A stretch of 64,000 nt of DNA from NCBI GenBank assembly GCA_037974665.1, contig CM075783.1, forward strand, positions 15,594,762 through 15,658,761, read 5' to 3'. The notes under the pieces were generated by a model, which saw only the letters and a program-made list of their open reading frames with translations, did not search any database and had not been told where the DNA came from. Shown in pieces: positions 38,001 through 49,254 of this stretch (position 1 is the first letter of the stretch; each line of letters starts with the position of its first letter). The DNA comes from Ehretia macrophylla (Eukaryota; Streptophyta; Magnoliopsida; Boraginales; Ehretiaceae). The position numbers and the translations under genes are program-made.

Positions 38001-39652
38001 TGTAGCTTATCAGATGGCTTGTTGATCAAATAAGCTAGATAACCCGAACACCCCTTACTCACCAACTTAACGGCTCTAGTTGCTGAGATAACAAAACTCG
38101 TCTTAGCACCCCGGTTACCCGCTACTTCTACTACTGGCTGATCTGGCAAACGAAACTGTACTACCTTGGTTCTACAGTTCAACTGGGCATCATACTTAGA
38201 AAGCCAATCCATACCCAAGATAACATCATACCCCCGGATAGGAAATAAGATAAGGTCCGAAGGAAAATTATGCCCCTTAACATGTATTAAACAATCCTTA
38301 CATACTAAGCCAGTAACATACTTATCAGTCAAAGAGATACTAATTTCAACCACATAAGGCAATCTTTCAGGTTGCAATTTAACACGTTGCACACAAGCAG
38401 GAGTAATGAAAGAATGCGTAACACCAGAATCAATCAACACTTTAACAAGTTGATCAAGTATAAGAAAGTTACCTTCCACAACTGCAGTCTCCTCAGGCAT
38501 CTCCTCTAAGTCAACTGCATAAGCCCGAGCCTGAACCCGCTGCTGCTGTGGTACACTGCCCGTAGGCCTACCCTGGTAACCCTGAGTCGCTGCCCGACCC
38601 TCAATCCTCGCATATTTAGGGCAATCCTTCGCCCTATGCTCGCTGCTACCACAACCCAAACATGTCCCTGCCTTTACCCTGCAGTCGGACTCTACATGCC
38701 CTGGGCGCTTGCAGTAATTACACTGCGATGATGTGGCACTAACACTGCCCCTAGAATAACCAGAAGCTGAAGAAGCAGCTGATACAGCCTGCTGCTGAGG
38801 TCTCACCACACTAGGCCTATACTGACCCTGAGACTGCGCTGGCCTATACTGAGTCTGAACCTGATATGGCCTCTGCTGAAACTGAGGCCGATAGTAACTC
38901 TGCTGACCCTGTGGCCTATAAGAACCCTGCGGGGCTGGTGGCCTGTAGACAACCTGCTGTACTGGAGGCCTATATATAACCTGCTGGCCCTGTGGCTGAT
39001 ACGGCCTCTTACTAGGCTGACTGGAGACAATCTGATCCCCTTTCCTCTTCTCTAACCTAGAAGCTGCATCAAAAGCCTCAGTGAAAATATCATAACGATT
39101 CAGAGCCATCACATCCTGAATCTCGGGCCGCAACCCCAACATAAACCTGCGAGTCCTCCGCTCCTCGTCTACCACATACTCCGATGCATACCGGGACAAT
39201 CGAGTAAATGTGGCCTCATATTGAGCCACTGTAGCATCTCCCTGGACCAAGGCTAGAAACTCGGCCTCTCTCCGTTCCCTGCAAATCCTCGGGACATACT
39301 TTGCTCGGAAAGCCATCAGGAAAGTACCCCAAACATAAGGAATACCTTGTGCCGCCCAGCTAGTCCTTACCGTGCGCCACCACTCCTCTGCCTCGTCATC
39401 TAACAAATACACGGCAAAAGAGACTTTCTGCTCATCAGTATAGCCAAGTGGATCATAAATCTTCTCCAACTTGCTAATCCATACCTCCGCCTTCCTATCA
39501 TCCGGCTCCCCCTGAAATCTCGGTGGGTGATATCCTAAAAAATCCTTCAGGGTACCACGCCCGTGGTTACCACCCTGAATATTCAGAAGCTGAGCCTGCA
39601 TAGCCTGATTCTGGGCAGCCTGCCCTGCTAATAACTGTGCCTGACTAGCCAC
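34964..39652 (-). CDS. Gag-pol polyprotein of element A (1562 codons, lacks first 42)
   Basis: One continuous frame. Retrotransposon gag (about residues 25-200, motif [11 protein letters not shown]); a Q/P/Y-rich linker; two CCHC zinc knuckles near 310-341 ([28 protein letters not shown]); aspartic protease near 403 (DSGVTHSF); reverse transcriptase (LCIDYRGL near 644, FIDDILVY near 742); RNase H (SDAS near 890, TDHKSL, ADAL); integrase with HHCC region (about 1108-1145) and DD35E residues near 1170, 1230 and 1266; and a chromodomain-like end (about 1465-1515, [16 protein letters not shown]). The protein would copy and integrate the element. The true start is 39778, but a TAG at codon 37 separates the first 36 codons. 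The protease motif has V where the other copies have A (DSGA), which may impair it. The frame crosses the purine tract and stops inside the 3' LTR. Confidence 0.93.
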   Translation of the reverse strand: MASQAQLLAGQAAQNQAMQAQLLNIQGGNHGRGTLKDFLGYHPPRFQGEPDDRKAEVWISKLEKIYDPLGYTDEQKVSFAVYLLDDEAEEWWRTVRTSWAAQGIPYVWGTFLMAFRAKYVPRICRERREAEFLALVQGDATVAQYEATFTRLSRYASEYVVDEERRTRRFMLGLRPEIQDVMALNRYDIFTEAFDAASRLEKRKGDQIVSSQPSKRPYQPQGQQVIYRPPVQQVVYRPPAPQGSYRPQGQQSYYRPQFQQRPYQVQTQYRPAQSQGQYRPSVVRPQQQAVSAASSASGYSRGSVSATSSQCNYCKRPGHVESDCRVKAGTCLGCGSSEHRAKDCPKYARIEGRAATQGYQGRPTGSVPQQQRVQARAYAVDLEEMPEETAVVEGNFLILDQLVKVLIDSGVTHSFITPACVQRVKLQPERLPYVVEISISLTDKYVTGLVCKDCLIHVKGHNFPSDLILFPIRGYDVILGMDWLSKYDAQLNCRTKVVQFRLPDQPVVEVAGNRGAKTSFVISATRAVKLVSKGCSGYLAYLINKPSDKLQLEEVPIIREYPNVFPEELPGLPPDRDIEFVINLVPGTQPISKSAYRMAPAELKELKTQLQELLEKGFIQQSSSPWGAPVLFVKKKDGTLRLCIDYRGLNQVTIKNKYPLPLIDELFDQLQGAKVYSKFDLRQGYYQLRIRSDDVPKSAFRTRYGHYEFVVMPFGLTNAPAAFMDLMHRVFQPYLDQFMVIFIDDILVYSKSELEHEQHLRLVLEKLQEHQLFAKFSKCEFWLQRISFLGHVITQSGISVDPTKIESVMSWKRPESVTDVRSFLGLAGYYRRFVKDFSKIAGPLSKLTQKRTIFNWDEKCESGFQELKKRLTTAPVLALPEGTDNMVIYSDASKEGLGCVLMQDGRVIAYASRKLKPYEVNYPTHDLELAAVVFALKKWRHYLWGSKFEIFTDHKSLKYLFSQKELNMRQRRWMELLGDYNCSINYLPGKANVVADALSRKASISCLAVKKWEVLEEFSYWRPEFTQVGVMCSHLRIQPLLLSQIREAQQLDVKLQKIKDQITDDQSDFKVHEDGILRFRNRVCVPDEPGLRRGILEEAHNSKYTIHPGGTKMYRDLKQHFWWNNMKREVAQFVSRCLTCQRVKAEHQRPAGLLQPLAIPEWKWEHITMDFVTGLPRSPRGNDAVWVVVDRLTKTAHFIAMRLGDEVTKLTDLYLDQIVRLHGIPSSIVSDRDPRFTSRLWEKLQETLGTQLNFSTAYHPQTDGQSERTIQILEDMLRACVLDFGKNWEKHLPLAEFAYNNSYQATIGMAPFAALYGRKCRSPLYWDEVGEMKTIDPTIMPELLEKIENVQLIRQRMLTAQSRFKSYADKRRRDLEFAVGDRVFLRLSPRKGFVRYGKGGKLSPRFVGPFEITGRVGKLAYRLALPENFSNVHDVFHVSNLRKYNPDPSHILEPEPLQLRENLTYDERPIRILDQMDRELRSKRIPMVKVLWKHHGIEEATWERRDQMQQQYPDLFRTSSKNFEDEISIRGGECETPLFFLISFYVLYLVLRAYDLFMCYRT
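35054..35069 (-). other. Polypurine tract of element A
   Basis: On the minus strand TATAAGGGGGGGAGAA abuts the 3' LTR. It is read in frame as part of the polyprotein. The G-run is seven bases here and ten in element B. Confidence 0.85.
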
Positions 39653-39667
39653 TAACTCTGCAATCCG

Positions 39668-39778
39668 CTACATAGCTGCTCCAAATCGGTCATCACCCCC
39701 GTCACGGCCCGGTGCCACGTTACTCGGAGTCTCATCAGTCAACTCAGACCTACCTCTGGTTCTCGGTCGACCGGCCAT
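39668..39778 (-). pseudogene. Gag N-terminal segment of element A ending at a nonsense codon
   Basis: Starts ATGGCCGGTCGACCG (MAGRPRTRGRPE) and ends with TAG at 39668-39670, codon 37, where element B has GAT and element C has GAA. The same frame continues to the long downstream frame, so a single base change, most simply GAG to TAG, explains the break. The codons just upstream of the ATG are also open in elements A, B and C, but the ATG with A at -3 and G at +4 is the likely start. Confidence 0.85.
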
Positions 39779-40051
39779 TCTACTAATCAAAGAGTTAGCA
39801 CAGTTATAGCACGTAGACAGGTTATAAACAACTATTAACACATAAATAACAAACTCATATAAAACACATAAACAAATTGATCACATAATCACATAAGCAC
39901 TTAAATCACATAATCACTTAATCAATTAATCATACCAATACATATTTCATTTTTTTTCTTTCCTTTCATACATATTTCATGCTAAGACCATTACCCACAT
40001 TCCGAGAATACCCCGGCTGACAACTAACATGAGCTCTGATACCACTTAAAC
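39779..40051 (-). promoter_or_regulatory. Leader and primer binding site of element A
   Basis: The minus strand carries TGGTATCAGAGCTC (40031-40044), seven bases inside the 5' LTR and complementary to initiator-Met tRNA. The remaining leader to the gag start is AT-rich, contains repeats such as CACATAATCACATAAGCAC, and would hold any packaging signal; none can be identified by eye. Confidence 0.85.
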
Positions 40052-42477
40052 TGTCACGCCCCAACTCGACCCCACCTATAATCAGTCGGGACGCAACGGA
40101 ATTTCGGCGGCATAACGACAGTAAACAGATTTCCGAGGTTCTAAACCAACCTCATTAAACATCATACATCCAGTAATTCCTCAATACAAACAACAACATA
40201 GAACACAACCATATTATACAATAAAACATCCTCGTTATACGCCTCCGTTCCAACATGACATACAATACCTCAACTTTATCATACATTTCAAAAGTAAGTT
40301 GAGACACAACTACAATTTAAACATAGACAAAAGAAAGCTACTAAATTAACATCATTTAGATCATTATCTTATCAACAACTATTACACTAAGAACCGTAAA
40401 GCATATAAAAGTCTATTAAACTAATATACATGACGTTTAACAACATAGAATCATGGATAAGACTCAGGGACATATGACTCATCCACGAAAGGCACGTTTT
40501 CCACATTCTCCTCTTCAGGAGGCACGTACCCGTAATCTTGTGAAAGTACACCTGAAACATGCATTAATAGAGAGTGAGCTTATATACATAAGCCCAGTGA
40601 GGATCCGATAGATCTCGACAGCATTCACTACGCTCCTTGGATTTAGTCCTTTGAGCAAGTAAACACACAACAACATAATAACATAAATAAAGCTATCATC
40701 ACATAACTATATAACCAATCAATAAGGATACTCTATTTGGTGTAGCTCCAAACGCCATCACGATCTCAACCGTTCTTCTTATAACTCCCCATTACTCACG
40801 CACCCGAGGTACCTCACTAGCCTCTTCCCTCCATGACATCTCCGTCATGCGAGCTGGGGGTAGCCTATGGCAGTCATGCCGTTATCAACCCGACAGCCCG
40901 ACGCTGCCCGAGAGGTGGCACACACATACCAAGACTCCATATTCATCAATCATCATGCAAGCATAAATCAATCAATCAATTGGGAGATCAGCAACAAGAG
41001 TGCCCGATTCCCGCATTCAATAATAATCAATCAATAACATCAATATAACATCAATATTAAATTAAACAACAAACAACGTAGTTAGATGACAAAGTAGGCC
41101 ATCTAACCGGACATGCATAATATACATAATTAAACCCTAAATTACTCAACAACGACTCACCATTCATCACTCGAACACTACCCAACCATCTAAGGCATCG
41201 TTCAAGAAATTAAAGAATGACAACCTAAACTTCTAAAATTCATAACTTACAATCTACTAATCCAAACATTGCCAAATCAGTTCCTATCACTCACCCATTC
41301 AACCTACTACATTAGCCCTCTCGGAAATCCACCATACCACCTCCAAAACATGCCCGATAACCCTAAAACCCTAAGACGTCATGGCTGGATTTTTCGGATT
41401 TTCACACAAACAATGTAATCGAAAATTCGGCATTACAACAGCGCTAACACGTAATTATCAAGTATTTAGAAATCGACGGCAATCGATTTCGAGCAACGCA
41501 ACTCAATTAAATCAACTTTGAACATTTAAATCAAAATTAAATACCCGGAAAATAAAAATTATGCTATATCCGACAGAAATTCGTAGTATTAGTATATAAT
41601 GATCCCTAGCATGCAAGGAGCAATAATCTATCATCAGATTTCAATTCTAACGGTTCAATCTTCATTTATACGCAAAAACACAAAAATGACATTTTGAGAT
41701 CTAGAATTTTTCTCTCACCTTAGATGCGATATAAGCCTAGGAATGCGTGCTATGCGTGCCCAACAAGCAGAATCCAAGTCGGTGCGAAGTTTCACGGACA
41801 AAAACTAGGTTTTTCTTTGAAAAATTGGATTGAAAGCTTGAGTTTTCTCTTCTCTTTTTCTCTCCTCAACCTCACGGCAATGTGTGTGTGTGTGATGGTG
41901 TTTTTGTGTTGTGTGAGTGTGTGTTGAGGACATTAGCTTAAATGGTCAATTATTTAATTAAAGTCAAAGTTATTTTAATAGGTATTTTTGTGTTTTTAAT
42001 GTCTTTAATTGCATTTTAGTGCTCACCAAGTTAAAAATAAATATGCAACCCCCAAGATATCTCAAGTGGATTATTTTTAGGTGACAAGAAGTTTTACATT
42101 CAAAGAATTCCACCCGAGTCGGCTTAAAACTCGATTTTCACAAAAGTCGGTGTAAAAACCCTAATAAATTCTTAAGCCGATTTTAAAACCGTTTTCATCA
42201 AACACAGGTCTATTAAAGTCCGTGGACTAGGTCTAGAAGGGTTAAAAAGACCAGTTTCAAAATTATAGCGGACGTGTTTCGAAAACACTATTCACTGAAA
42301 TCGACGATAAAATTTCTGACTCCGTTTTTGATGAAAATTTCATGAATGCACATTTAGCACGTATTAGGAGTATTGAAATCAAAATTATAACTTTCTAGGT
42401 CCTATAGCACATAAACAGATCATATGCACGCAAAACGAGGTAAAGCACGTAAAACGAGATAAGCAAGAAAAGTGGGG
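40052..42477 (-). repeat. 5' LTR of element A, clipped at its outer end
   Basis: Plus-strand TGTCACGCCCC at 40052 continues to GTGGGG at about 42477, where the family end TTTCACA should follow. Instead ACTCTATTTGGTG begins, which is internal LTR sequence of element B. The rest of the LTR matches 32621-35053 almost base for base. Confidence 0.93.
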
Positions 42478-44232
42478 TACTCTATTTGGTGTAGCTCCAA
42501 ACGCCATCACGATCTCAACCGTTCTTCTTATAACTCCTCATTACTCACGCACCCGAAGTACCTCACTAGCCCCTCCCTCCATGACACCTCCGTCATGCGA
42601 GCTGGGGGTAGCCTATGGCAGTCATGCCGTTATCAACCCGACAGCCCAACGCTGCCCGAGAGGTGGCACATACATACCAAGACTCCATAATCATCATCAA
42701 TCATCAATCAATCATCAATCAATCAATTGGGAGATCAGCAACGAAAGTGCCCGATTCCCCAACTCAATAATAATCAATCAATAACATCAATATAACATCA
42801 ATATTTAATTAAACAACAAACAACGAAGTTAGATGATGAAGTAGGCCATCTAACCGGACATGCATTATATACACAATTAAACCCTAAATTACTCATCAAC
42901 AACTCACCATTCAACACTCAGACACCACCCAACCATCTAAAGGCATCGTTCAAGAAATTAAAGAATGACAACCTAAACTTCTAAAATTCATAACTTACAA
43001 TCTACTAATCCAAACATTGCCAAATCAGTTTCTATCACTCACCCATTCAACCTACTACATTAGCCCTCTCGGAAATCTACCATAACAACTCCAAATCATT
43101 CCCGATAACCCTAAAACCCTAGGATGTCTTGGCTGGATTTTTTGGATTTTCACACGAACAATGTAATCGAAAATTCGGCATTACAACAGCGCTAACACGT
43201 AATTATCAAGTATTTAGAAATCGACAGCAATCGATTTCGATCAACACAACTCATTTAATTCAACTTTGAACATTTTAATCAAAATTAAATACCTGGAAAA
43301 TAAAAATTTTGCTACATCCGACAGAAATTCGTAGTATTGCATCAAAATGATCCCTAGCATGCAAGGAGCAATAATCTATCATCAGATTTCAATTCTAACG
43401 GTTAAATTTTCATTTATGAGCAAAAGTATAAAAATGACATTTTGAGATCTAGAATTTTTCTCTCACCTTTGATGCGATATAAGCCTAGGAATGCGTGAAG
43501 TGCGTGCCCAACAAGCAGAATCCAAGTCGGTGCGAAGTTTTACGGACAAAAACCAAGTTTTTCTTTGAAAAATTGGATTGAAAAGCTTTGAAATCTCTTT
43601 TCTTTTTCTCTCCTTCTTCTCACGGCAATGTGTGTGTTTGTGATGGTGTTTTGTGTTATTTTTAGTGTGTGTAGGTGATATAAGCTTATATGGTCAACAA
43701 TTAAATAAAGTCAAAGTTAGTTTAAATTAGTATTTTTGTGTTTTCTTGACTTTAATTGCATTTTCTTGATCACCAAAGTTCAAAACATTTATTCAACACC
43801 CAAGCTAGCTCAAGTAAATTATTTTTAGGTGACAAGACGTTTTACAATCCAACAATTCCACCTGAATCGGCTTAAAACTCGATTTTCGCAAAAGTCGGTG
43901 TAAAAACCTTAATAAATTCTTAAGCCGATTTTAAAACCGTTTTCATCAAACACAGGTCTATTAAAGTCCGTGGACTAGGTCTAGAAGGGTTAAAAAGACC
44001 AGTTTCAAAATTATAGCGGACGTGTTTTGAAAACACTATTCACTAAAAATCGACGATAAAATTTCTGACTTCGTTTTTGATGAAAATTTCATGAATGCAC
44101 ATTTAGCACGTATTAGGAGTATTGACATCAAAATTATAACTTTCTAGGTCCTATAGCACATAAATAGGTCATATGCACGCAAAACGAGGTATAGCACGTA
44201 AAACGAGATAAGCAGGAAAGTGGGGTTTCACA
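42478..44232 (-). repeat. Truncated 3' LTR of element B
   Basis: Corresponds to about 49939-51693 of the intact LTR. It starts at ACTCTATTTGGTGTAGC, fused to the clipped LTR of A, and ends GGGGTTTCACA before the purine tract. Confidence 0.9.
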
Positions 44233-47200
44233 TTCTCCCCCCCCCCTTATAGAAATTTCGTCCTCGAAATTCTTACTTGATGTACGGAATAGATCTGGGT
44301 ATTGCTGCTGCATCTGATCTCGTCTCTCCCACGTAGCTTCCTCAATGCCGTGATGCTTCCACAACACCTTAACCATCGGAATCCTCTTCGACCTCAACTC
44401 TCGGTCCATCTGATCTAGAATACGAATCGGACGCTCGTCATAAGTCAAATTCTCTCGAAGCTGTAACGGCTCTGGCTTAAGAATATGAGAAGGATCCGGA
44501 TTGTATTTTCGCAAATTAGACACGTGAAATACATCGTGGACATTAGAGAAGTTCTCCGGTAAAGCCAACCGATATGCCAACTTACCAACCCTGCCAGTAA
44601 TCTCAAACGGCCCAACAAATCTCGGACTCAGCTTTCCACCTTTACCATAACGAGCAAACCCCTTTCGAGGAGACAATCTCAAGAAAACCCGATCTCCGAC
44701 TGTAAACTCTAAGGCTCGACGACGCTTATCAGCATAACTCTTGAATCTACTCTGCGCCGTAAGCATTCTCTGCCTGATTAACTGAACATTCTCAATCTTC
44801 TCAAGAAGTTCTGGCATAATAGTCGGATCAACAGTCTTCATCTCTCCTACTTCGTCCCAATATAAAGGTGAACGGCACTTACGACCGTAAAGAGCTGCGA
44901 AAGGTGCCATTCCAATAGTAGCTTGATAACTATTGTTATAGGCAAACTCGGCAAGTGGTAGATGTTTCTCCCAGTTCTTCCCGAAGTCCAGAACACAAGC
45001 CCTAAGCATATCTTCCAGAATCTGAATAGTCCGCTCAGACTGACCGTCGGTCTGTGGATGATACGCGGTACTGAAGTTCAACTGAGTACCTAAGGTCTCC
45101 TGAAGTTTCTCCCACAAACGAGAAGTAAATCGAGGATCCCGATCAGAGACAATACTAGATGGAATACCGTGAAGTCTAACAATCTGATCCAGATAGAGGT
45201 CCGTCAACTTTGTAACCTCATCTCCCATCCTCATTGCAATAAAATGAGCTGTCTTCGTCAAACGATCCACGACAACCCAAACTGCATCATTACCTCTCGG
45301 TGATCTAAGCAACCCAGTGACGAAGTCCACCGTAATATGCTCCCATTTCCACTCTGGTATAGCCAACGGCTGAAGCAAACCTGCAGGTCGTTGATGCTCA
45401 GCTTTCACTCTCTGACAAGTCAAACATCTAGATACAAACTGAGCAACCTCCCTCTTCATGTTGTTCCACCAGTAATGTTGCTTCAAATCCCGATACATCT
45501 TAGTTCCACCGGGATGAATAGTATATTTAGAATTATAAGCTTCCTCCAGAATACCTCGCCTCAAACTCGGCTCATCGGGAACACAAACCCTGTTCCGAAA
45601 CCGAAGAATACCGTCCTCATGCAGTTTGAAGTCAGACTGATCACCCGTGATCTGATCCTTGATCTTCTGAAGTTTAACATCAAGTTGCTGAGCTTCCCTG
45701 ATCTGAGACAATAATAAAGGCTGAATACGGAGATGTGAACACATCACTCCAACCTGAGTCAACTCTGGTCTCCAATAACTAAACTCCTCAAGAATCTCCC
45801 ACTTCTTGACAGCCAAACAAGAAATACTAGCCTTCCGGCTGAGAGCATCTGCCACAACATTTGCCTTTCCAGGCAGATAATTGATAGAAAAATTATAATC
45901 TCCAAGAAGCTCCATCCACCTCCGCTGGCGTATATTCAACTCTTTCTATGAGAACAAGTACTTCAGACTCTTATGATCAGTGAAAATTTCAAACTTACTT
46001 CACCATAGATAATGACGCCACTTCTTGAGTGCAAAGACAACTGCTGCCAACTCAAGATCATGAGTCGGATAATTTTCTTCATAAGGTTTCAACTTTCGAG
46101 AAGCATAGGCAATAACTCGGCCATCCTGCATAAGAACACATCCTAAGCCCTCCTTGGATGCATCGCTGTAAATGACCATATTATCGGTGCCCTCTGGTAG
46201 AGCAAGTACTGAAGCGGTAGTTAACCTCTTTTTCAACTCCTGAAACCCACTCTCACACTTCTCATCCCAACTAAAGATAGTCCATTTCTGAGTCAACTTA
46301 GATAGTGGCCCCGCAATCTTCGAGAAGTCCTTGACAAACCTACGGTAATAACCCACCAAGCCAAGAAAGCTACGGACATCAGAAACACTCTATGGCCGCT
46401 TCCAAGACATCACCGATTCAATCTTAGTGGGATCTACAGAAATACCGCTCTGTGTAATAACATGGCCAAGAAAAGAAATCCGTTGCAGCCAAAATTCACA
46501 TTTGCTGAACTTGGCAAACAACTGATGCTCCTGCAACTTCTCTAATACAAGCCTTAGATGTTGCTCGTGCTCCGATTCAAATTTAGAATAGACCAAGATA
46601 TCATCAATAAAAATCACCACAAACTGGTCCAAGTACGGCTGAAAGACTCGATGCATAAGATCCATGAATGCTGCCGGTGCATTAGTCAAACCAAAGGGCA
46701 TAACAACAAACTCATAATGCCCGTACCGAATCCTGAAGGCAGACTTCGGAACATCCTCCGTACGAATCCGAAGCTGATAATACCCCTGCCTCAAATCAAA
46801 TTTAGAATAGACTTTGGCTCCCTGAAGTTGATCAAACAACTCATCAATCAGTGGCAAAGGATATTTATTCTTGATAGTCATCTGATTCAAACCACGGTAA
46901 TCAATACACAACCTCAAAGTACCATCCTTCTTCTTCACAAATAAAACAGGAGCTCCCCAAGGTAAAGAACTTTGCTGAATAAATCTTTTCTCCAATAACT
47001 CCTGTAACTGAGTCTTCAACTCCTTCAACTCAGCTGGTGCCATCCGGTACGCCGATTTAGAAATAGGTTGAGTACCGGGAACAAGATTAATCACAACTTC
47101 TATATCCCTCACTGGCGGCAATCCTGGCAACTCCTGGGGAAATACATTAGGATATTCCCAAATAATAGGGACTTCCTCTAGCTGTAGCTTATCAGATGGC

Positions 47201-48960
47201 TTGTTGATCAGATAAGCCAGATAACCCGAACACCCTTTACTCACCAACTTAACGGCTTTAGTTGCTGAGATAACAAAACTCGTCTTAGCACCCCGGTTAC
47301 CTGCTACCTCTACTACTGGCTGATTCGGCAATCGAAACTGTACTACCTTGGTTCTACAGTTTAACTGGGCATCATACTTAGAAAGCCAATCCACACCCAG
47401 AATAACATCATACCCCCGGATAGGAAATAAAATAAGGTCCGAAGGAAAATTATGCCCCTTAACATGTATTATACAATCCTTACATACTAAGCCAGAAACA
47501 TACTTATCAGTCAAAGAGGTACTAATCTCAACCACATAAGGCAATCTTTCAGGTTGCAATTTAACACGTTGCACACAAGCAGGAGTAATGAAAGAATGCG
47601 TAGCACCAGAATCAATCAACACTTTAACAAGTTGATCAAGTATAAGGAAGTTACCTTCCACCACTGCAGTCTCCTCAGGCATCTCCTCCATATCAACTGC
47701 ATAAGCTCGAGCCTGAACCCACTGCTGCTGTGGTACACTGCCTGTAGGCCTACCTTGGTAACCCTGAGTCGCTGACCGACCCTCAATCCTCGCATATCTA
47801 GGGCAATCCTTCGCCCTATACTCGATGCTACCACAACCCAAACATGTCCCTGCTTTTACCCTGCAGTCGGACTCCACATGCCCTGGGCGCTTGCAGTAAT
47901 TACACTGTGATGATGTGGCACTAACACTGTCCCTAGAAGAACCAGAAGCTGATGAAGCAGCTGATACAACCTGCTGCTGAGGTCTCACCACACTAGGCCT
48001 GTACTGACCCTGAGACTGGGCTGGCCTATACTGAGTCTGAACCTGATATGGCCCCTGCTGAAGCTGAGGCCGATAGTAACTCTGTTGACCCTGTGGCCTA
48101 TAAGAACCCTGCTGGGCTGGTGGCCTGTAGACAACCTGCTGTACTGAAGGCCTATATATAACCTGCTAGCCCTGTGGCTGATACGGCCTCTTACTAGGCT
48201 GACTGGAGACAATCTGATCCCCTTTCCTCTTCTCTAACCTAGAAGCTGCATCAAAAGCCTCAGTGAAGATATCATAGCGATTCAGAGCCATTGCATCCTG
48301 AATCTCGGGCCTCAATCCCAACATAAATCTACGGGTCTTCCTCTCCTCCACAGCTACAAACTCCGGTGCATACCGGGACAACCTAGTGAATGTAGCCTCA
48401 TGCTGAGCCACAGTAGAATCCCCCTGTACCAAAGACAAGAACTCAGCCTCTCTCCTCTCCTGTGCAACCCTCGGGACATACTTATCCCTAAAAGCAGTCA
48501 GAAAGGCATCCCAAACATACGGAACACCCCGGGTCTCCCAACTGGCTCTCACAGTGCGCCACCATTCCTCTGCCTCATCATCAAGCAAATAGACAGCACA
48601 AGTCACCTTCCTTTCATCAGTGTACCCGAGAGAATCAAAAATTTTCTCTAACTTACTAATCCACGACTCGGCCTTCCTATCATCAGGCTCTCCCAGAAAT
48701 CTAGGAGGATAGTACCCCAGAAACTCCTTCATAGTACCTCGGCCGTGATTACCACCCTGTACATTCTGTATCTGAGCCTGCAACGCCTGAGTCTGAGCAG
48801 CCTGACCTGCTAACAACTGGGCCTGCCCAGCCATCAAATCTGCAATCCGATCCATTGCTGCCCCTAACCTGACATCACCCCTATCACTGCCCTGTGCCAC
48901 ATTACCAGGGACCTCATCTACAATCTCGGGCCTACCACGAGTCCTCGGTCTACCGGCCAT
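44134..48960 (-). pseudogene. Gag-pol of element B, broken by four stops
   Basis: The start codon is at 48960 (MAGRPRTRGRPEIVDE). A single reading frame is kept throughout but carries premature stops at 48166-48168 (CAG to TAG in the Q-rich linker), 46390-46392 (GAG to TAG after the reverse transcriptase), 46000-46002 (TGA in RNase H, where A has a Gly codon) and 45946-45948 (CAG to TAG in RNase H). Domains are as in A: gag, two zinc knuckles, protease with canonical DSGATHSF, reverse transcriptase with FIDDILVY, RNase H, DD35E integrase and chromodomain-like tail. The second knuckle has Y in place of its zinc-binding H ([14 protein letters not shown]). The integrase-chromodomain part alone remains open for about 600 codons and ends inside the 3' LTR. 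The copy cannot make a full polyprotein. Confidence 0.92.
44233..44251 (-). other. Polypurine tract of element B
   Basis: Minus strand ATAAGG...GGAGAA with ten G in a row next to the 3' LTR. The three extra G relative to A preserve the polyprotein frame. Confidence 0.8.
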
Positions 48961-49254
48961 CATACTAATCAAAGAGTTAGCACAGGTTATAGCACATAAA
49001 CAGATTATATACAACTTTTAACACATAAACAACAAACTCATATAAAGCACATAGATCACATAAGTTTCAATCACATAAGCAAATTGATCACATAATCACA
49101 TAAGCACTTAAATCACATAATCACTTAATCATTTAATCATACCAATACATATTTCACTTTTCTTTCTTTTCATACATATTTCATGCTAAGACCTTTACCC
49201 ACATTCCGAGAATACCCCGGCTAACAACTAACATGCGCTCTGATACAACTTAAA
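48961..49254 (-). promoter_or_regulatory. Leader and degenerate primer binding site of element B
   Basis: The minus strand reads TTGTATCAGAGCGC (49235-49248), differing from the TGGTATCAGAGCTC of A and C at two sites. The change near the very 3' end of the tRNA complement fits decay after insertion. Confidence 0.75.

Larger units (their letters stand above)
32621..42477 (-). mobile_element. Element A: near-intact chromodomain Ty3/gypsy retrotransposon
   Basis: On the minus strand the order is 5' LTR (40052-42477), primer site, gag-pol, purine tract, 3' LTR (32621-35053). By eye the LTRs differ at only about five sites over 2.43 kb, so the insertion is very young. The satellite flank at 32616-32620 is ACCCA. 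No matching duplication exists on the other side, because the 5' LTR lacks its outer six or so bases (TTCACA) and is fused directly to a truncated LTR of element B. Gene order protease, reverse transcriptase, RNase H, integrase, chromodomain is that of Ty3/gypsy chromoviruses. LTR length and sequence suggest the Tekay/Del group, which is inference. Confidence 0.94.
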
